A stretch of 64,000 nt of DNA from Rickettsiales bacterium (GTDB taxonomy: Bacteria > Pseudomonadota > Alphaproteobacteria > Rickettsiales > UBA8987), in the NCBI GenBank assembly GCA_020630095.1, contig JAHDCD010000006.1:86666-150665 (forward strand), written 5' to 3'. Position 1 is the stretch's first letter; each line of letters starts with the position of its first letter. The position numbers and the translations under genes were made by a program. The notes beneath the pieces were generated by a model, which was not told where the DNA came from, searched no databases, and saw nothing but the letters and a program-made list of their open reading frames with translations. Positions 20,433-28,958 of the stretch are shown here, one piece after another.

Positions 20433-21515
20433 TTATCTAAAATAACCCTCTTCATGAGTTCCAATATCTTCTTTTCTATGCTTTTCAATATATCCTGAAG
20501 TTTGCTCTTTCTTTAACTGAGCCTGAAGCTCCTTATCTTCGTATCTATCTGCACCCCAAACTAAGGCATTAGGGTCCTTCTTAACTGCATCTAGTACAGC
20601 CTGCTTAAAATCATCCCCAAGCCCTACTTCTAATGAATTTAAAACAATGTTAATAACTTCTGAGCTTTCAAAAGCTTCTCTTATATAACCTATATCATTC
20701 CCAGTAGCTTCAATAGTCCCATGTAAATCATCATCTCTTTCCATGATTTCGTAATTTAGCTTAGGGTTAGTTACTAAATATCTCTGAATTAGAACACTTA
20801 AAATACCAAGATATGCATCATTATCAGAGCAGAAAGCTTTAAACTGCACAGCATTGTCCATAGGTTTAAATACACCATTATTCTTTTCCCTACCAAGCTG
20901 ATTTTCATTAGAAAAAGAGAGGAAGGTAAGTCCTGCCATACTATGATAGCTAGCAGAATAAAGACTCTGTAATTCTTCATTTGGAATATCTATAGTCAAA
21001 TGTAACCCTTGCTCACCATAAAATTTAGAATTAGCATTAAATGAAATTTTTTTACCTTCATTTAAATTCGGATCATTAACAATTGCGTATTTAAAATTCT
21101 CAATTTGTTCAGCTAATTCTATGAAATGATTACTATCTGAATCTGTTAAATGAGTGAAAACAGCTTCATGCGAATTACCGTCTATATAGATTCTTGATAG
21201 CCTAGGGCTCTCTCTTAAGCTTCCTTGCTTAGATATTTTTAATGGATCATTACTCAGTCTATCGAATTGTGGCTTAAAGTCTTTTGCCTGCTTTTGATCA
21301 AATAAAGAAAACTCTATATCCTTACCAGCAACCCCAAACTCTAGCTCTGCGCCCATTTGCAGTTCAACGCCTTGGCTCTCTAATGATTCCGTTAAAAGCT
21401 CTATAGCTCGTACAGCCAATAAACGATAGGCTGGCATGTCGCCCTTATTAGGCTCGCCCTCTCTTTTCTCAAGAGCCTTAACTAACCATTCTGGTCTATT
21501 TTGAGCATCAGTCAC
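20433..21515 (-). CDS. Possible glutamine-synthetase-fold protein, highly divergent
   Basis: 360 residues, not a standard glutamine synthetase. Several patterns fall in the right order for that fold: GAELEFGV at 55-62 (the Glu-x-Glu metal site of the family), QGLHLTIDI at 169-177 (compare GSGLHVH), and NAVQFKAFCSDNDAYLGILSVL at 221-242 (compare the IEFR..ANPYL region), followed by a C-terminal helix set with VVxxSLEVGLGDDF-like features. These are my comparisons by eye. The substrate and activity are unknown and some catalytic Arg residues are not obvious. It stands alone between sucB and the small secreted genes. Confidence 0.5.
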   Translation of the reverse strand: MTDAQNRPEWLVKALEKREGEPNKGDMPAYRLLAVRAIELLTESLESQGVELQMGAELEFGVAGKDIEFSLFDQKQAKDFKPQFDRLSNDPLKISKQGSLRESPRLSRIYIDGNSHEAVFTHLTDSDSNHFIELAEQIENFKYAIVNDPNLNEGKKISFNANSKFYGEQGLHLTIDIPNEELQSLYSASYHSMAGLTFLSFSNENQLGREKNNGVFKPMDNAVQFKAFCSDNDAYLGILSVLIQRYLVTNPKLNYEIMERDDDLHGTIEATGNDIGYIREAFESSEVINIVLNSLEVGLGDDFKQAVLDAVKKDPNALVWGADRYEDKELQAQLKKEQTSGYIEKHRKEDIGTHEEGYFR

Positions 21516-21625
21516 ACGTTAAAAATATACCAAAACTCTTAAATATTAGTTAATACAATCTTAATTATTTACTAAATTAACTACTAATTAACCAATTAAC
21601 GCTATTAACCTTTAAATTGTACCTC

Positions 21626-21631
21626 TATAAT
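21626..21631 (+). promoter_or_regulatory. Possible -10 box for the small secreted genes
   Basis: A perfect TATAAT about 30 bases before the TTG at 21661. No good -35 hexamer is visible at the right distance, so this is weak. Confidence 0.35.
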
Positions 21632-21660
21632 GTGTGAACTTAATTTTTTAAGCTATCACA

Positions 21661-21891
21661 TTGAAAGTTAAACAAAAAATATATTTAAGCATTTTTGCAC
21701 TATTATTAGCTTCGCCTTCTGTAAAAGCTCAATCATACAATGTTGCAAATGTTACTAATACGTGCATGACATATTCTCAGCAATTTGAGCCGTCAAAAGA
21801 GTTTGATATGTTTAACCTATGCATGGCACATTACGGAGTTGATAGCGGCGATGCTATAGCCAACTACTCTACCTTCTATGATTTCTATTAG
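21661..21891 (+). CDS. Small secreted protein, 76 aa, paralogue of next gene
   Basis: TTG start. The signal peptide MKVKQKIYLSIFALLLASPSVKAQ ends after AKA-like VKA near residue 23. The mature 53 residues carry two Cys in CMTYSQQF and FNLCM and end in YSTFYDFY. The gene 66 bases downstream (22017-22253) has the same two-Cys spacing and the same kind of ending. No known family. A periplasmic or secreted role with one disulphide is inferred. Confidence 0.6.
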   Translation: MKVKQKIYLSIFALLLASPSVKAQSYNVANVTNTCMTYSQQFEPSKEFDMFNLCMAHYGVDSGDAIANYSTFYDFY

Positions 21892-22003
21892 GTTACAGCT
21901 TAAAGTTAACGAATTTAACCTTTTATAACAACCAATTAAGTTCTTTTTTAACTAAGTTGTTTGACGCACCCTATTTTTTCTATATCTTAAAAATCCACCT
22001 AAG

Positions 22004-22011
22004 AAAGGAGG
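22004..22011 (+). promoter_or_regulatory. Strong Shine-Dalgarno
   Basis: AAAGGAGG lies 5 bases before ATG 22017. It decides the start of the second small secreted protein in favour of this ATG over an upstream TTG at 21957. Confidence 0.75.
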
Positions 22012-22016
22012 CAATC

Positions 22017-22253
22017 ATGCAACTCAATGCTATTGCAAAAAAACAAGTATGTTTGCTAATTCTTCTGGGTGTATTTAATACTGCAAATGCATCTAATCAC
22101 GACCTAGCAAGCATCACACAAATGTGCGTTGGCTACTCAAATAACTTTGAAGACCAACTAAAAAATCGAATGTACAATATATGCATGACTCAAAATGGTA
22201 TTATTGAGCCAGACAATTTCGGTAAGTATTACACTTTTTTTGATTTTTATTAG
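22017..22253 (+). CDS. Small secreted protein, 78 aa, paralogue of previous gene
   Basis: Start set by the strong ribosome-binding site at 22004-22011. The signal peptide runs to about residue 26 (VFNTANA). The mature part has CVGYSNNF and YNICM and ends in YYTFFDFY, matching the upstream paralogue at the Cys pair, the N-terminal VTNTC/ITQMC context and the aromatic C-terminus. It ends 4 bases inside the convergent porin-like gene. Function unknown. The conserved aromatic tail could interact with a membrane or with a beta-barrel protein. Confidence 0.7.
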   Translation: MQLNAIAKKQVCLLILLGVFNTANASNHDLASITQMCVGYSNNFEDQLKNRMYNICMTQNGIIEPDNFGKYYTFFDFY

Positions 22254-22897
22254 AAATTTAATTTAAGACCCAACTCTAACGAGTGGCTTGAGTAATCTAA
22301 TTCCGTTTCAAATGCACCTATTTCAAATACAGGCGTAGCGGAATCAAAGTACCTATAACCCAGAACTATATCTGTTGCTGGCGCTACTGGAACATTAACA
22401 CCACCACCAAACTGATACGCAAACTGTGTCGAATCATATCCAGTTGCGGTATCTTCTAATGTATATCTTGCAAAGCCTAAACCCGCTGTAACGTACGGCC
22501 TAATATAGCCTGAAGAAGGAAATTCATGGTAATTATTAACCATAATAGCGTTAGTACTTAATATAGCTGAAGCCCCTGCTGGCTCTACATCTGACTCCCT
22601 AGAAAGCAATTCAACTTCCCACCTTGAATTTGGCCTATAATTTTGACCATACGCAATTCTAACGCCCACACCGTCTTTTAACATTGAGTCACCAGTGTTT
22701 ACACCATTTGATATATAATCACTATCCGCAACAGAGTCGAACGTAAGTGAAAATTGCAAATGACTATTAGAGGAGTAATCGCCCTTAGACGAACTATGCC
22801 CTAAACCTGAATGTTTATTGAATAATCTACCCGCTTCCGATTCTGCAGGTATTAATAAGGATGATAATAAAATAGATGCTGTAACAAGTTTCTTCAT
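22250..22897 (-). CDS. Outer-membrane beta-barrel (porin-like) protein
   Basis: 215 residues with a signal peptide (MKKLVTASILLSSLLIPAESEA). The mature part has alternating hydrophobic strands such as HLQFSLTFDS, SGYIRPYVTAGLGFARY, QFAYQFGGGVNV and IVLGYRYFD, and ends SLELGLKLNF with a terminal Phe, the usual outer-membrane insertion signal. This fits the small 8-stranded OmpA/OmpX/Opa-type barrels seen in Rickettsiales and other alphaproteobacteria. It overlaps the convergent small secreted gene by 4 bases. Confidence 0.8.
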   Translation of the reverse strand: MKKLVTASILLSSLLIPAESEAGRLFNKHSGLGHSSSKGDYSSNSHLQFSLTFDSVADSDYISNGVNTGDSMLKDGVGVRIAYGQNYRPNSRWEVELLSRESDVEPAGASAILSTNAIMVNNYHEFPSSGYIRPYVTAGLGFARYTLEDTATGYDSTQFAYQFGGGVNVPVAPATDIVLGYRYFDSATPVFEIGAFETELDYSSHSLELGLKLNF

Positions 22898-22948
22898 AAT
22901 TAACGTTTAGTATATACTACTTTTACGTCAATGAAGCAATTAACCTTC

Positions 22949-23200
22949 TTACTTTTCTTCTTTCTTAGCGCCACCGCCCATAAAGTCGAAACCACCGAAC
23001 TTATCATTGAACGATGCAACCTTACCAGCTTTCTCGTTAATCATGTTAGCTTTACCTTGGTTCCACGCTGGGTGATTAGCCGTGTCGATATCTAATTGCA
23101 GAGTGTCCGCGCCGTAAGTAGAACGAGTTTTGAAAGAAGTCTTGCCATCAGATAGCACAACTGTAATTTCATTATATTTCGGGTGAATATCTTTTTTCAT
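22949..23200 (-). CDS. rpmE: 50S ribosomal protein bL31
   Basis: 83 residues. It begins MKKDIHPKYNEITVVLSDG and has HPAWNQGKANMINEKAGKV and FNDKFGGF, the family core. It contains no Cys, so it is the zinc-free form normal for alphaproteobacteria. The C-terminal GGGAKKEEK tail is unconserved. It is a single gene, divergent from pepP by 52 bases. Confidence 0.95.
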   Translation of the reverse strand: MKKDIHPKYNEITVVLSDGKTSFKTRSTYGADTLQLDIDTANHPAWNQGKANMINEKAGKVASFNDKFGGFDFMGGGAKKEEK

Positions 23201-23252
23201 CTTAAATCCTCTGCTATAAATAGAGCGAACAATATAGTATAATACAAACTAG

Positions 23253-24812
23253 ATGACAATAGAAAATTTAATAGAAAGTATCTGCACTGCAAAACTAGAT
23301 GGATACATAGTTCCACTAAACGATATTTACTTCAACGAATACGTACCAGAAGAGGTGAATTTAGTTAAGCAATTATGCGGCTTCACTGGCTCTGCAGGCA
23401 CGTTAGTAATAATGGCAGATGGCGGTCATTTATTCTATACAGATGGTCGCTACACACTCCAAGCAAAACAACAGCTTGGTAAAGAATTTGAAATCCGCAA
23501 CTCCTTCGAGTTATCTAAAACAAACGAAGGTAATCTTGGCATAGACGGCCGCTTAATTAGTCAAAAATACTACGATTCATTCAAGAATAAACCTAAGCTT
23601 ATAAGCCTTATTGATTTACCAAATCATAAACCATCTAAAAAAATCGTATATCCAATTGAGTATGCTGGCAGATCCGTTGACGATAAAATTAACGACATTA
23701 TAAGCCACCTACCACCTACTACCCACTACCTACTAATTACCGACTCTTGCGCTGTTAATTGGCTACTAAACATCCGCGGTGATTCACTACCACATACGCC
23801 AATTTATAACAGCTTTGCTATTTTAGATAAAAACTCAAAGTCAGTAGAACTAATTGAAAACTATGAAGATTTAGAAGGTAAAATATCTAAATTAAAATCA
23901 CTTCAGCTAGACCCTGCACAAACATCCGCTCAGGCATATTCAGCAGTTAAGAATCCTATCTTAAAGCCCTGCCCTGTTAATGAATTCAAAGCCATAAAAA
24001 ATACCGCCGAAATCAATGGCATGGTAGAAGCTCACAAGCGCGATGGCAGATACTTAACCAAGTTCATAAACCATATAAAAACCAACTTTGAAGGCGAAAG
24101 CGAAATATCCGCATCTGACATGCTAGAAAACTTCCGCCGTGAAGACTCTAAATTTCACTCCCTTTCGTTCGATACAATCTCAGGATTCGGCTCAAATGGC
24201 GCAATCATCCATTACCATGCCACGCAAGAAACCAATAAAAAATTCGAATCTAACAATTTATATCTAGTAGATTCCGGCGCGCAGTATCTTGGCAAAAATA
24301 CCTGCGGCACAACGGACGTAACCCGCACAATCTGCTTTGGCAAGCCAACCGCCGAACATATTGAAAACTACACACGCGTATTAAAAGGCCATATTGCAAT
24401 CGCCCGCGCTCGCTTTCCCATGGGCACATCTGGCGCGCAATTAGATATTTTAGCACGCAACTGGCTATGGCAAGCCGGCCTAGATTACGCCCATGGCACA
24501 GGCCACGGCGTTGGCGCATTTTTAAACGTACATGAAGGCCCGTCTGGTATCTCATCCCGCGCGCATTACCCACTTAAGGCAGGCATGATAATATCTAACG
24601 AACCAGGATATTATAAAGAAGGCGATTACGGCATACGCATTGAAAATCTAGTTTTAGTAGTTGAATCTAAACATGAAGGCTTTTTAGAGTTCAAAACCCT
24701 TACTCTAGCACCTTTTGACGATGACCTAATAGAACATAAAATGCTAACTTACCCAGAAAAAAAATGGCTAGAAAATTATAACAAAGATATACAACAAAAT
24801 ATTAATCCATAG
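23253..24812 (+). CDS. pepP: Xaa-Pro aminopeptidase (aminopeptidase P)
   Basis: 519-residue M24 metallopeptidase that removes N-terminal residues before proline. Two creatinase-type N-terminal domains (TDGRYTLQAK near 66-75) precede the pita-bread domain. Metal ligands are visible as VDSGAQYLGKNTCGTTDVTRT (Asp pair near 342 and 353), GTGHGVGAFLNVHEGP (His near 418) and ISNEPGYY / IRIENLV (Glu pair). It is the long PepP form. Its end overlaps the convergent ArsR gene by 11 bases. Confidence 0.93.
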   Translation: MTIENLIESICTAKLDGYIVPLNDIYFNEYVPEEVNLVKQLCGFTGSAGTLVIMADGGHLFYTDGRYTLQAKQQLGKEFEIRNSFELSKTNEGNLGIDGRLISQKYYDSFKNKPKLISLIDLPNHKPSKKIVYPIEYAGRSVDDKINDIISHLPPTTHYLLITDSCAVNWLLNIRGDSLPHTPIYNSFAILDKNSKSVELIENYEDLEGKISKLKSLQLDPAQTSAQAYSAVKNPILKPCPVNEFKAIKNTAEINGMVEAHKRDGRYLTKFINHIKTNFEGESEISASDMLENFRREDSKFHSLSFDTISGFGSNGAIIHYHATQETNKKFESNNLYLVDSGAQYLGKNTCGTTDVTRTICFGKPTAEHIENYTRVLKGHIAIARARFPMGTSGAQLDILARNWLWQAGLDYAHGTGHGVGAFLNVHEGPSGISSRAHYPLKAGMIISNEPGYYKEGDYGIRIENLVLVVESKHEGFLEFKTLTLAPFDDDLIEHKMLTYPEKKWLENYNKDIQQNINP

Positions 24813-25107
24813 GCCTATAAAAACCCTTCATTACAGCAAGAACAGACTTATCTGTAATATAATATTTTGCCTCTTTTGAAAATCTACGACTCTTTACCAT
24901 ACCACACCTATATAACTTACTCATATGACCTGATATTGTTTTCTCAGCCAGCGGCTCAAGGTGCTTTATAATATCTTGCAACGACTTTTCTCCATCTTGC
25001 AAATATTCCAAAATTTTAATTCTATGACGCGATGCCAACGCCTTAAAACGCTCTTCCGCGAGTAAATAACCCCTATCTATTTCATCATATCTTTTTACCG
25101 AAACCAT
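24802..25107 (-). CDS. ArsR-type winged-helix regulator
   Basis: 101 residues with the compact ArsR/SmtB winged-helix layout: AEERFKALASRHRIKILEYLQDGEKSLQDI, then the recognition helix AEKTISGHMSKLYRCGMV, then the wing RRFSKEAKYYI. Only one Cys is present and no CxCxxC metal site is visible, so it is probably not a classical metal sensor. The divergent region holds two mirror-image promoters and a 20-bp palindrome, suggesting autoregulation and control of the 53-residue membrane protein. The predicted promoter leaves almost no leader before the ATG. Confidence 0.85.
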   Translation of the reverse strand: MVSVKRYDEIDRGYLLAEERFKALASRHRIKILEYLQDGEKSLQDIIKHLEPLAEKTISGHMSKLYRCGMVKSRRFSKEAKYYITDKSVLAVMKGFYRPMD

Positions 25108-25115
25108 ATAAAATA

Positions 25116-25142
25116 ACTATAACTTATTGAAATTGCAGTCAA
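25116..25142 (-). promoter_or_regulatory. Candidate promoter of the ArsR gene
   Basis: Minus strand TTGACT (25142-25137) and TATAGT (25121-25116), spacing 15. The expected transcription start is at or just before the ATG at 25107, so the message would be leaderless or nearly so. Confidence 0.45.
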
Positions 25143-25144
25143 GT

Positions 25145-25164
25145 TGGAAATATCGATATTTCCA
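25145..25164. promoter_or_regulatory. 20-bp perfect palindrome, candidate ArsR operator
   Basis: TGGAAATATCGATATTTCCA is its own reverse complement. It lies just upstream of the -35 of the ArsR gene and between the two divergent promoters. The position fits an operator, but binding by this regulator is inferred. Confidence 0.5.
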
Positions 25165-25201
25165 TCCAATATACAAAAGACTCCCTACTTATAAAAGTTG
25201 A

Positions 25202-25232
25202 TTGACCTTTGAAGTAGATTAAATAGTTATAA
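25202..25232 (+). promoter_or_regulatory. Candidate promoter of the 53-residue membrane protein
   Basis: TTGACC at 25202-25207 followed by an AT-rich -10 region (ATAGTTATAA, 25223-25232). ATAGTTAT is the mirror image of ATAACTAT at 25113-25120 in the opposite promoter. The start codon follows within a few bases. Confidence 0.4.
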
Positions 25233-25235
25233 AAA

Positions 25236-25397
25236 ATGTTAGATTTTTGCGGTGAAAATGGAACTTTCTGGAATTGCTTCGATGCGTTCCAAAAACTAGG
25301 AACAACTAATCAACTACTTATTGGCTTAGGCATTTTTGTAGCTCTATTCATCACCCTTAGAATTATTGATATGATCCTCAAAATGTTTGAAGAGTGA
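25236..25397 (+). CDS. 53-residue single-span membrane protein
   Basis: ATG at 25236, TGA at 25395-25397. The sequence starts MLDFCGENGTFWNCFDAF and then has one membrane helix (QLLIGLGIFVALFITLRIID, about 26-45). Two Cys lie in the N-terminal part. The codon pattern is clean, the gene fills the space exactly between the ArsR promoter region and the stop of the convergent gene at 25398, and it has its own candidate promoter. No known family. Likely a regulatory target of the divergent ArsR protein. Confidence 0.6.
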   Translation: MLDFCGENGTFWNCFDAFQKLGTTNQLLIGLGIFVALFITLRIIDMILKMFEE

Positions 25398-26045
25398 TTA
25401 TAATCCCAAACTAGGCATCATACCAATAAAATCAAATTCAGACCTTTCCCTTTTTCCACTGTTAGTGATACCCTCTTCCATTGTCTGACTAACATTTGAA
25501 ATATGAACTACCGTAACATTTGGTGATGGAGTGCTGATCTCAATATCTTGAAATTCACCTTGATAGTTTTCATAAATATCTTCAAAAAATCTACTAGCAC
25601 TTGTTTGATAATCATTGAACCCTTTTAAAGCTGGAGAAAATTTAATATTAAAACTTTTAAAAAAACCATCATCTCCTGCAAATTCTACCTCCCCCTCGCT
25701 TTCATTAATCTTTTTAGTTAAATCAATTGCCTCTTCACTAGAAAAATGAAAACCTTTTGTAGCTAAAAAATCTTTCTTCAATGACTCAAGGTCAGGAAAT
25801 TGACTAAAAAAGTCTTTTATTTTGTCAGTAGGTTTTATTCTTAAGCTTTTTAAATTGTGCTTAGAAGTTAGCGCACCCTCAAGCTCTTGATCATATCTTT
25901 CATAACCCTTTGAAGATACAACCCTTAAAAGTTCAGGTGCCGATAGCTCTTCATAAAAAGGGATAAAATCTTGCTCAAAAGTGTCTAAAGCGCCCTCAAT
26001 CGAAGGTGATTCAGATCCTAAGCCCATTCTCTCTACTTGGTACAT
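25398..26045 (-). CDS. Hypothetical protein, 215 aa, overlapping upstream gene
   Basis: No family recognised. Acidic, mostly soluble. The start is either ATG 26045 (weak AGG 6 bases upstream) or ATG 26027. An in-frame TAG lies two codons before 26045, so the frame cannot extend further. The first 35 bases overlap the 3' end of the gene at 26011-26334 in another frame. Either the two are translationally coupled or a single ancestral gene was split by a frameshift. Its stop abuts the convergent 53-residue gene. Confidence 0.5.
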   Translation of the reverse strand: MYQVERMGLGSESPSIEGALDTFEQDFIPFYEELSAPELLRVVSSKGYERYDQELEGALTSKHNLKSLRIKPTDKIKDFFSQFPDLESLKKDFLATKGFHFSSEEAIDLTKKINESEGEVEFAGDDGFFKSFNIKFSPALKGFNDYQTSASRFFEDIYENYQGEFQDIEISTPSPNVTVVHISNVSQTMEEGITNSGKRERSEFDFIGMMPSLGL

Positions 26046-26334
26046 AGATACCTATTAATAAAAGTCTATCAACTTTTAGGTACTCTTCTTTGATGGAGTT
26101 TTCAACTGCAACAAACCCTTGAACAGCAACATTAGAAGAATTAGCCAAAGTACCAATTATAAAACCACTCAATTTCTTTTCAAAGTCCCTTCTACTAAGG
26201 TCACCACCAATTAAAGATTTTTCAACAGCAGTCTTTAACTCATCATCGGAAACATCATCTTTACCGCTAAAATATAAATCTTTCAGCGTATCTCTAAGAA
26301 CATCCCAGTTTTCTTTTATAGAATCGAATAGCAT
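26011..26334 (-). CDS. Hypothetical protein, 107 aa
   Basis: No family recognised. Helical, with DVLRDTLKDLYFSGKDDVSDDELKTAVE-like features in the first half and a Ser/Gly-rich hydrophobic middle (SGFIIGTLANSSNVAVQG). It starts at ATG 26334, 23 bases after the end of rimM on the same strand, so it may be read from the rimM transcript. The 3' end overlaps the next gene by 35 bases. Possibly the first half of a split gene. Confidence 0.5.
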   Translation of the reverse strand: MLFDSIKENWDVLRDTLKDLYFSGKDDVSDDELKTAVEKSLIGGDLSRRDFEKKLSGFIIGTLANSSNVAVQGFVAVENSIKEEYLKVDRLLLIGIYVPSRENGLRI

Positions 26335-26357
26335 TTAACCATTCTAAAACAAAAACA

Positions 26358-26837
26358 TTAATTTTCGGTAAAGATCAATAAATCACCTTTAAGTTCAAAA
26401 CTATCATCGTAAGAAAACATTTCATCCTTGCCGCTGCTATTAAGTTTAATTTCCAAAATATCGCCCGCACCAAAATTATAAGTACCTATAACTTCGCCAA
26501 ATTCCTGCCCCTTAGCATTTTCAACCTTCAAGCCAATTAAGTCATCAAAATATATCTCATCTTCTTTCAGCTCCGGCAAAGCATCCTTTTCCACATAAAT
26601 TTTAGTACCTACCATAGATTCCGCCGCCTCACGCGTCGCAACCCCTTCCAGCTCACAAACTATATTCTTTTTAACCACAAACTTCTGCGTAATCTTAATC
26701 TCAGCACCATCTCTTAAAAAGAACCTTCCGAAAGTTTGAAATAGCGCATAATCTTGCAGGTTCGGATAAATTTTAACCAATCCTTTTACGCCATGTACTG
26801 ATGTTATTTTACCTATTTCTAGCATTCCATAATGCAT
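26358..26837 (-). CDS. rimM: 16S rRNA processing protein RimM
   Basis: 159 residues. Ribosome-maturation factor acting on the 30S head with uS19. The N-terminal RimM barrel has GKITSVHGVKGLVKIYP and the C-terminal PRC-barrel has EIYFDDLIGLKVENAKGQEFGEV and FNFGAGDILEI. ATG 26825 (MLEIGKI) is an alternative start, closer to the usual family N-terminus. The customary rpsP-rimM-trmD-rplS neighbours are not present. Confidence 0.93.
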   Translation of the reverse strand: MHYGMLEIGKITSVHGVKGLVKIYPNLQDYALFQTFGRFFLRDGAEIKITQKFVVKKNIVCELEGVATREAAESMVGTKIYVEKDALPELKEDEIYFDDLIGLKVENAKGQEFGEVIGTYNFGAGDILEIKLNSSGKDEMFSYDDSFELKGDLLIFTEN

Positions 26838-26923
26838 ACAGGCTCACAAACAGATTGACTAGAATTTATTAACCTATATTTAACTAAATTGGTTTATAAT
26901 CTATAATAAACCGCACGCGCAAC

Positions 26924-28888
26924 ATGACTAAAGAAGCATCAGCAACACAAAATACCAAGCCTTTAACTGAAGAACAGACCAAGAAAACGCTAACAAAACT
27001 AGTGCGTGACTTTGTCCGTCTATCTAAAGAAAAAGGCGCTATAACCATTGATGACATTACGTCACGCCTTGACCCTGCATTCCTAAATCCAGACTCTATC
27101 GAGCTTTTAATCTCCATGCTTTCAGAGGCTAATGTTACTGTTTCTGAGCAAGAAGCCGAAGAAAAAGCCCATAAAAAGGACGAGAAAAAAGAGGAAAAAG
27201 AGGAAGAAGAAGAAACTGAATCTGCCGCTGGCCGTTCAGATGACCCTGTACGTATGTACCTGCGTGACATGGGGAATGTAGAGTTACTTACCCGCGAAGG
27301 CGAGGTAGAAATTGCTAAGCGTATCGAAAATGGTAAAAATACCATGATGTCTACGCTATGCCAAAGCCCAACGGCAATGCGTTTCTTTATCGGCTGGTAC
27401 AACGAACTTACTGAAGAAAAGAAATTACTACGCGACATTCTAGATATTGACTCAGCCTACGCCGCTGAAATGGGCATTATTCAAGAAGATAGATCTGCCA
27501 TTGGCCCTGAAGAAGAGCCCGAGGAAGAAGATGCAACTATTGATACAACAACTTTAGACGCGCTAGACAATCCAGAAGAAGAAAAAGAAGATGGCGATGA
27601 AGAAATAGATGAAGAGTTCTCAACTAACGTACCTATAACGGTAATGGAAGAAACTCTAAAACCTTCAGCATTATCTAACATGAAAGATATTGCTAAAACT
27701 TGTGAAAAGTTAATCTCTGCCCATGAAGACCAGCTATTCTCTTCACTAAAAGGTAAAGGCTTCACACTGGATAAGAAAGCCATAAAACTTTCAGCCGACC
27801 TTGTTGAAAAAGTTGAAAACGTATTCTTAAACGACAGCTGTATTTTAGAAATACGCGACTCATTATACGAAGAAAATCAAGTACTTATCGCATTAGAAAG
27901 TAAATTACGCCGCATCGCAGTGCGTCATAAGATTAAACTTAAAGAATTCCTAGAAAGCTATAACGGCAACGAGCTTAACGAAAAATGGGAAAAAGACCTA
28001 AAATCTTCTGGCGACACTAAATGGGCTAATCTTTATAAGATCGACGGCGACAAGTTCAACGAAAGCAGAAAGGCCGTAGCCGCAATTTCTGAAAAAGTTG
28101 GTACAGATATCGGTGAATTTAAGCGCCTAGTTTCATCAATCAAGAAAGCTGAACGTGAAACAAACAAAGCTAAACAAGAAATGATTGAAGCTAACTTACG
28201 TTTAGTTATCTCAATCGCCAAAAAATACACCAACCGCGGACTACAATTCTTAGACCTTATCCAAGAAGGTAACATTGGCCTAATGAAAGCGGTTGATAAA
28301 TTCGAATATCGCCGTGGTTACAAGTTCTCAACTTATGCAACATGGTGGATTCGCCAAGCAATCACCCGCTCAATAGCCGACCAATCTCGTACTATCCGTA
28401 TTCCGGTACACATGATTGAAACGATTAACAAAATCGTTCGTACATCGCGCCAGTTAGCACATGAAATGGGCAGAGAACCAACGTCAGATGAACTTGCAGA
28501 ACGCTTAAGCCTTCCGGTTGATAAAGTTAAGAAGGTAATGAAAATCGCTAAAGAGCCTGTATCTTTAGAAACACCAGTAGGTGACGAAGACGGCTCATTC
28601 TTAGGTGATTTTATTCAAGATGAAAACGCAATTTCTCCCCTAGAAAACGCAGTTCATGGTAACTTAAAAGACGTAACTTCACGCATTTTATCTTCACTTA
28701 CTCCAAGAGAAGAGCGTGTACTTCGTATGCGTTTTGGTATCGGCATGAACACCGACCATACGTTAGAAGAAGTAGGCCAGCAATTCAACGTAACGCGTGA
28801 GCGTATCCGACAAATTGAGGCAAAAGCCCTGCGTAAGTTACAGCACCCTACAAGATCTAAAAAGCTACGTGGCTTCATGAGCAACTAG
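26924..28888 (+). CDS. rpoD: RNA polymerase primary sigma factor (sigma-70)
   Basis: 654 residues, alphaproteobacterial length. Region 1.1 at the N-terminus is followed by an acidic linker ([14 protein letters not shown]). Region 1.2 contains [21 protein letters not shown], and a non-conserved acidic insert follows. Region 2 is [20 protein letters not shown] through [14 protein letters not shown], region 3 starts [12 protein letters not shown], and region 4 has the helix-turn-helix [20 protein letters not shown] near the end. dnaG lies elsewhere (51914-53644), so the macromolecular-synthesis arrangement is broken. Two TATAAT-like boxes occur at 26895-26907 upstream, without a convincing -35. 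Confidence 0.97.
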   Translation: MTKEASATQNTKPLTEEQTKKTLTKLVRDFVRLSKEKGAITIDDITSRLDPAFLNPDSIELLISMLSEANVTVSEQEAEEKAHKKDEKKEEKEEEEETESAAGRSDDPVRMYLRDMGNVELLTREGEVEIAKRIENGKNTMMSTLCQSPTAMRFFIGWYNELTEEKKLLRDILDIDSAYAAEMGIIQEDRSAIGPEEEPEEEDATIDTTTLDALDNPEEEKEDGDEEIDEEFSTNVPITVMEETLKPSALSNMKDIAKTCEKLISAHEDQLFSSLKGKGFTLDKKAIKLSADLVEKVENVFLNDSCILEIRDSLYEENQVLIALESKLRRIAVRHKIKLKEFLESYNGNELNEKWEKDLKSSGDTKWANLYKIDGDKFNESRKAVAAISEKVGTDIGEFKRLVSSIKKAERETNKAKQEMIEANLRLVISIAKKYTNRGLQFLDLIQEGNIGLMKAVDKFEYRRGYKFSTYATWWIRQAITRSIADQSRTIRIPVHMIETINKIVRTSRQLAHEMGREPTSDELAERLSLPVDKVKKVMKIAKEPVSLETPVGDEDGSFLGDFIQDENAISPLENAVHGNLKDVTSRILSSLTPREERVLRMRFGIGMNTDHTLEEVGQQFNVTRERIRQIEAKALRKLQHPTRSKKLRGFMSN

Positions 28889-28936
28889 AAGTTTAAAAAA
28901 CCTACTAACTTTTATTTTTCTTAACTTTTTGTTAAT

Positions 28937-28956
28937 AATAAGGTTTTATCCTTATT
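28937..28956 (+). other. Hairpin over the leader of the giant protein
   Basis: Perfect 7-bp stem (AATAAGG / CCTTATT) with a TTTTAT loop, ending 2 bases before ATG 28959. The only purine-rich ribosome-binding candidate (AAGG) sits inside the stem, so the hairpin may limit initiation. Alternatively it may act as a weak terminator for rpoD. Confidence 0.4.
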
Positions 28957-28958
28957 GT

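Noticed and set aside
26884..27438. 184-residue minus-strand open frame at the rpoD start
   Set aside because: Antisense to rpoD region 1; Ser/Phe-rich composition mirrors the acidic coding strand.
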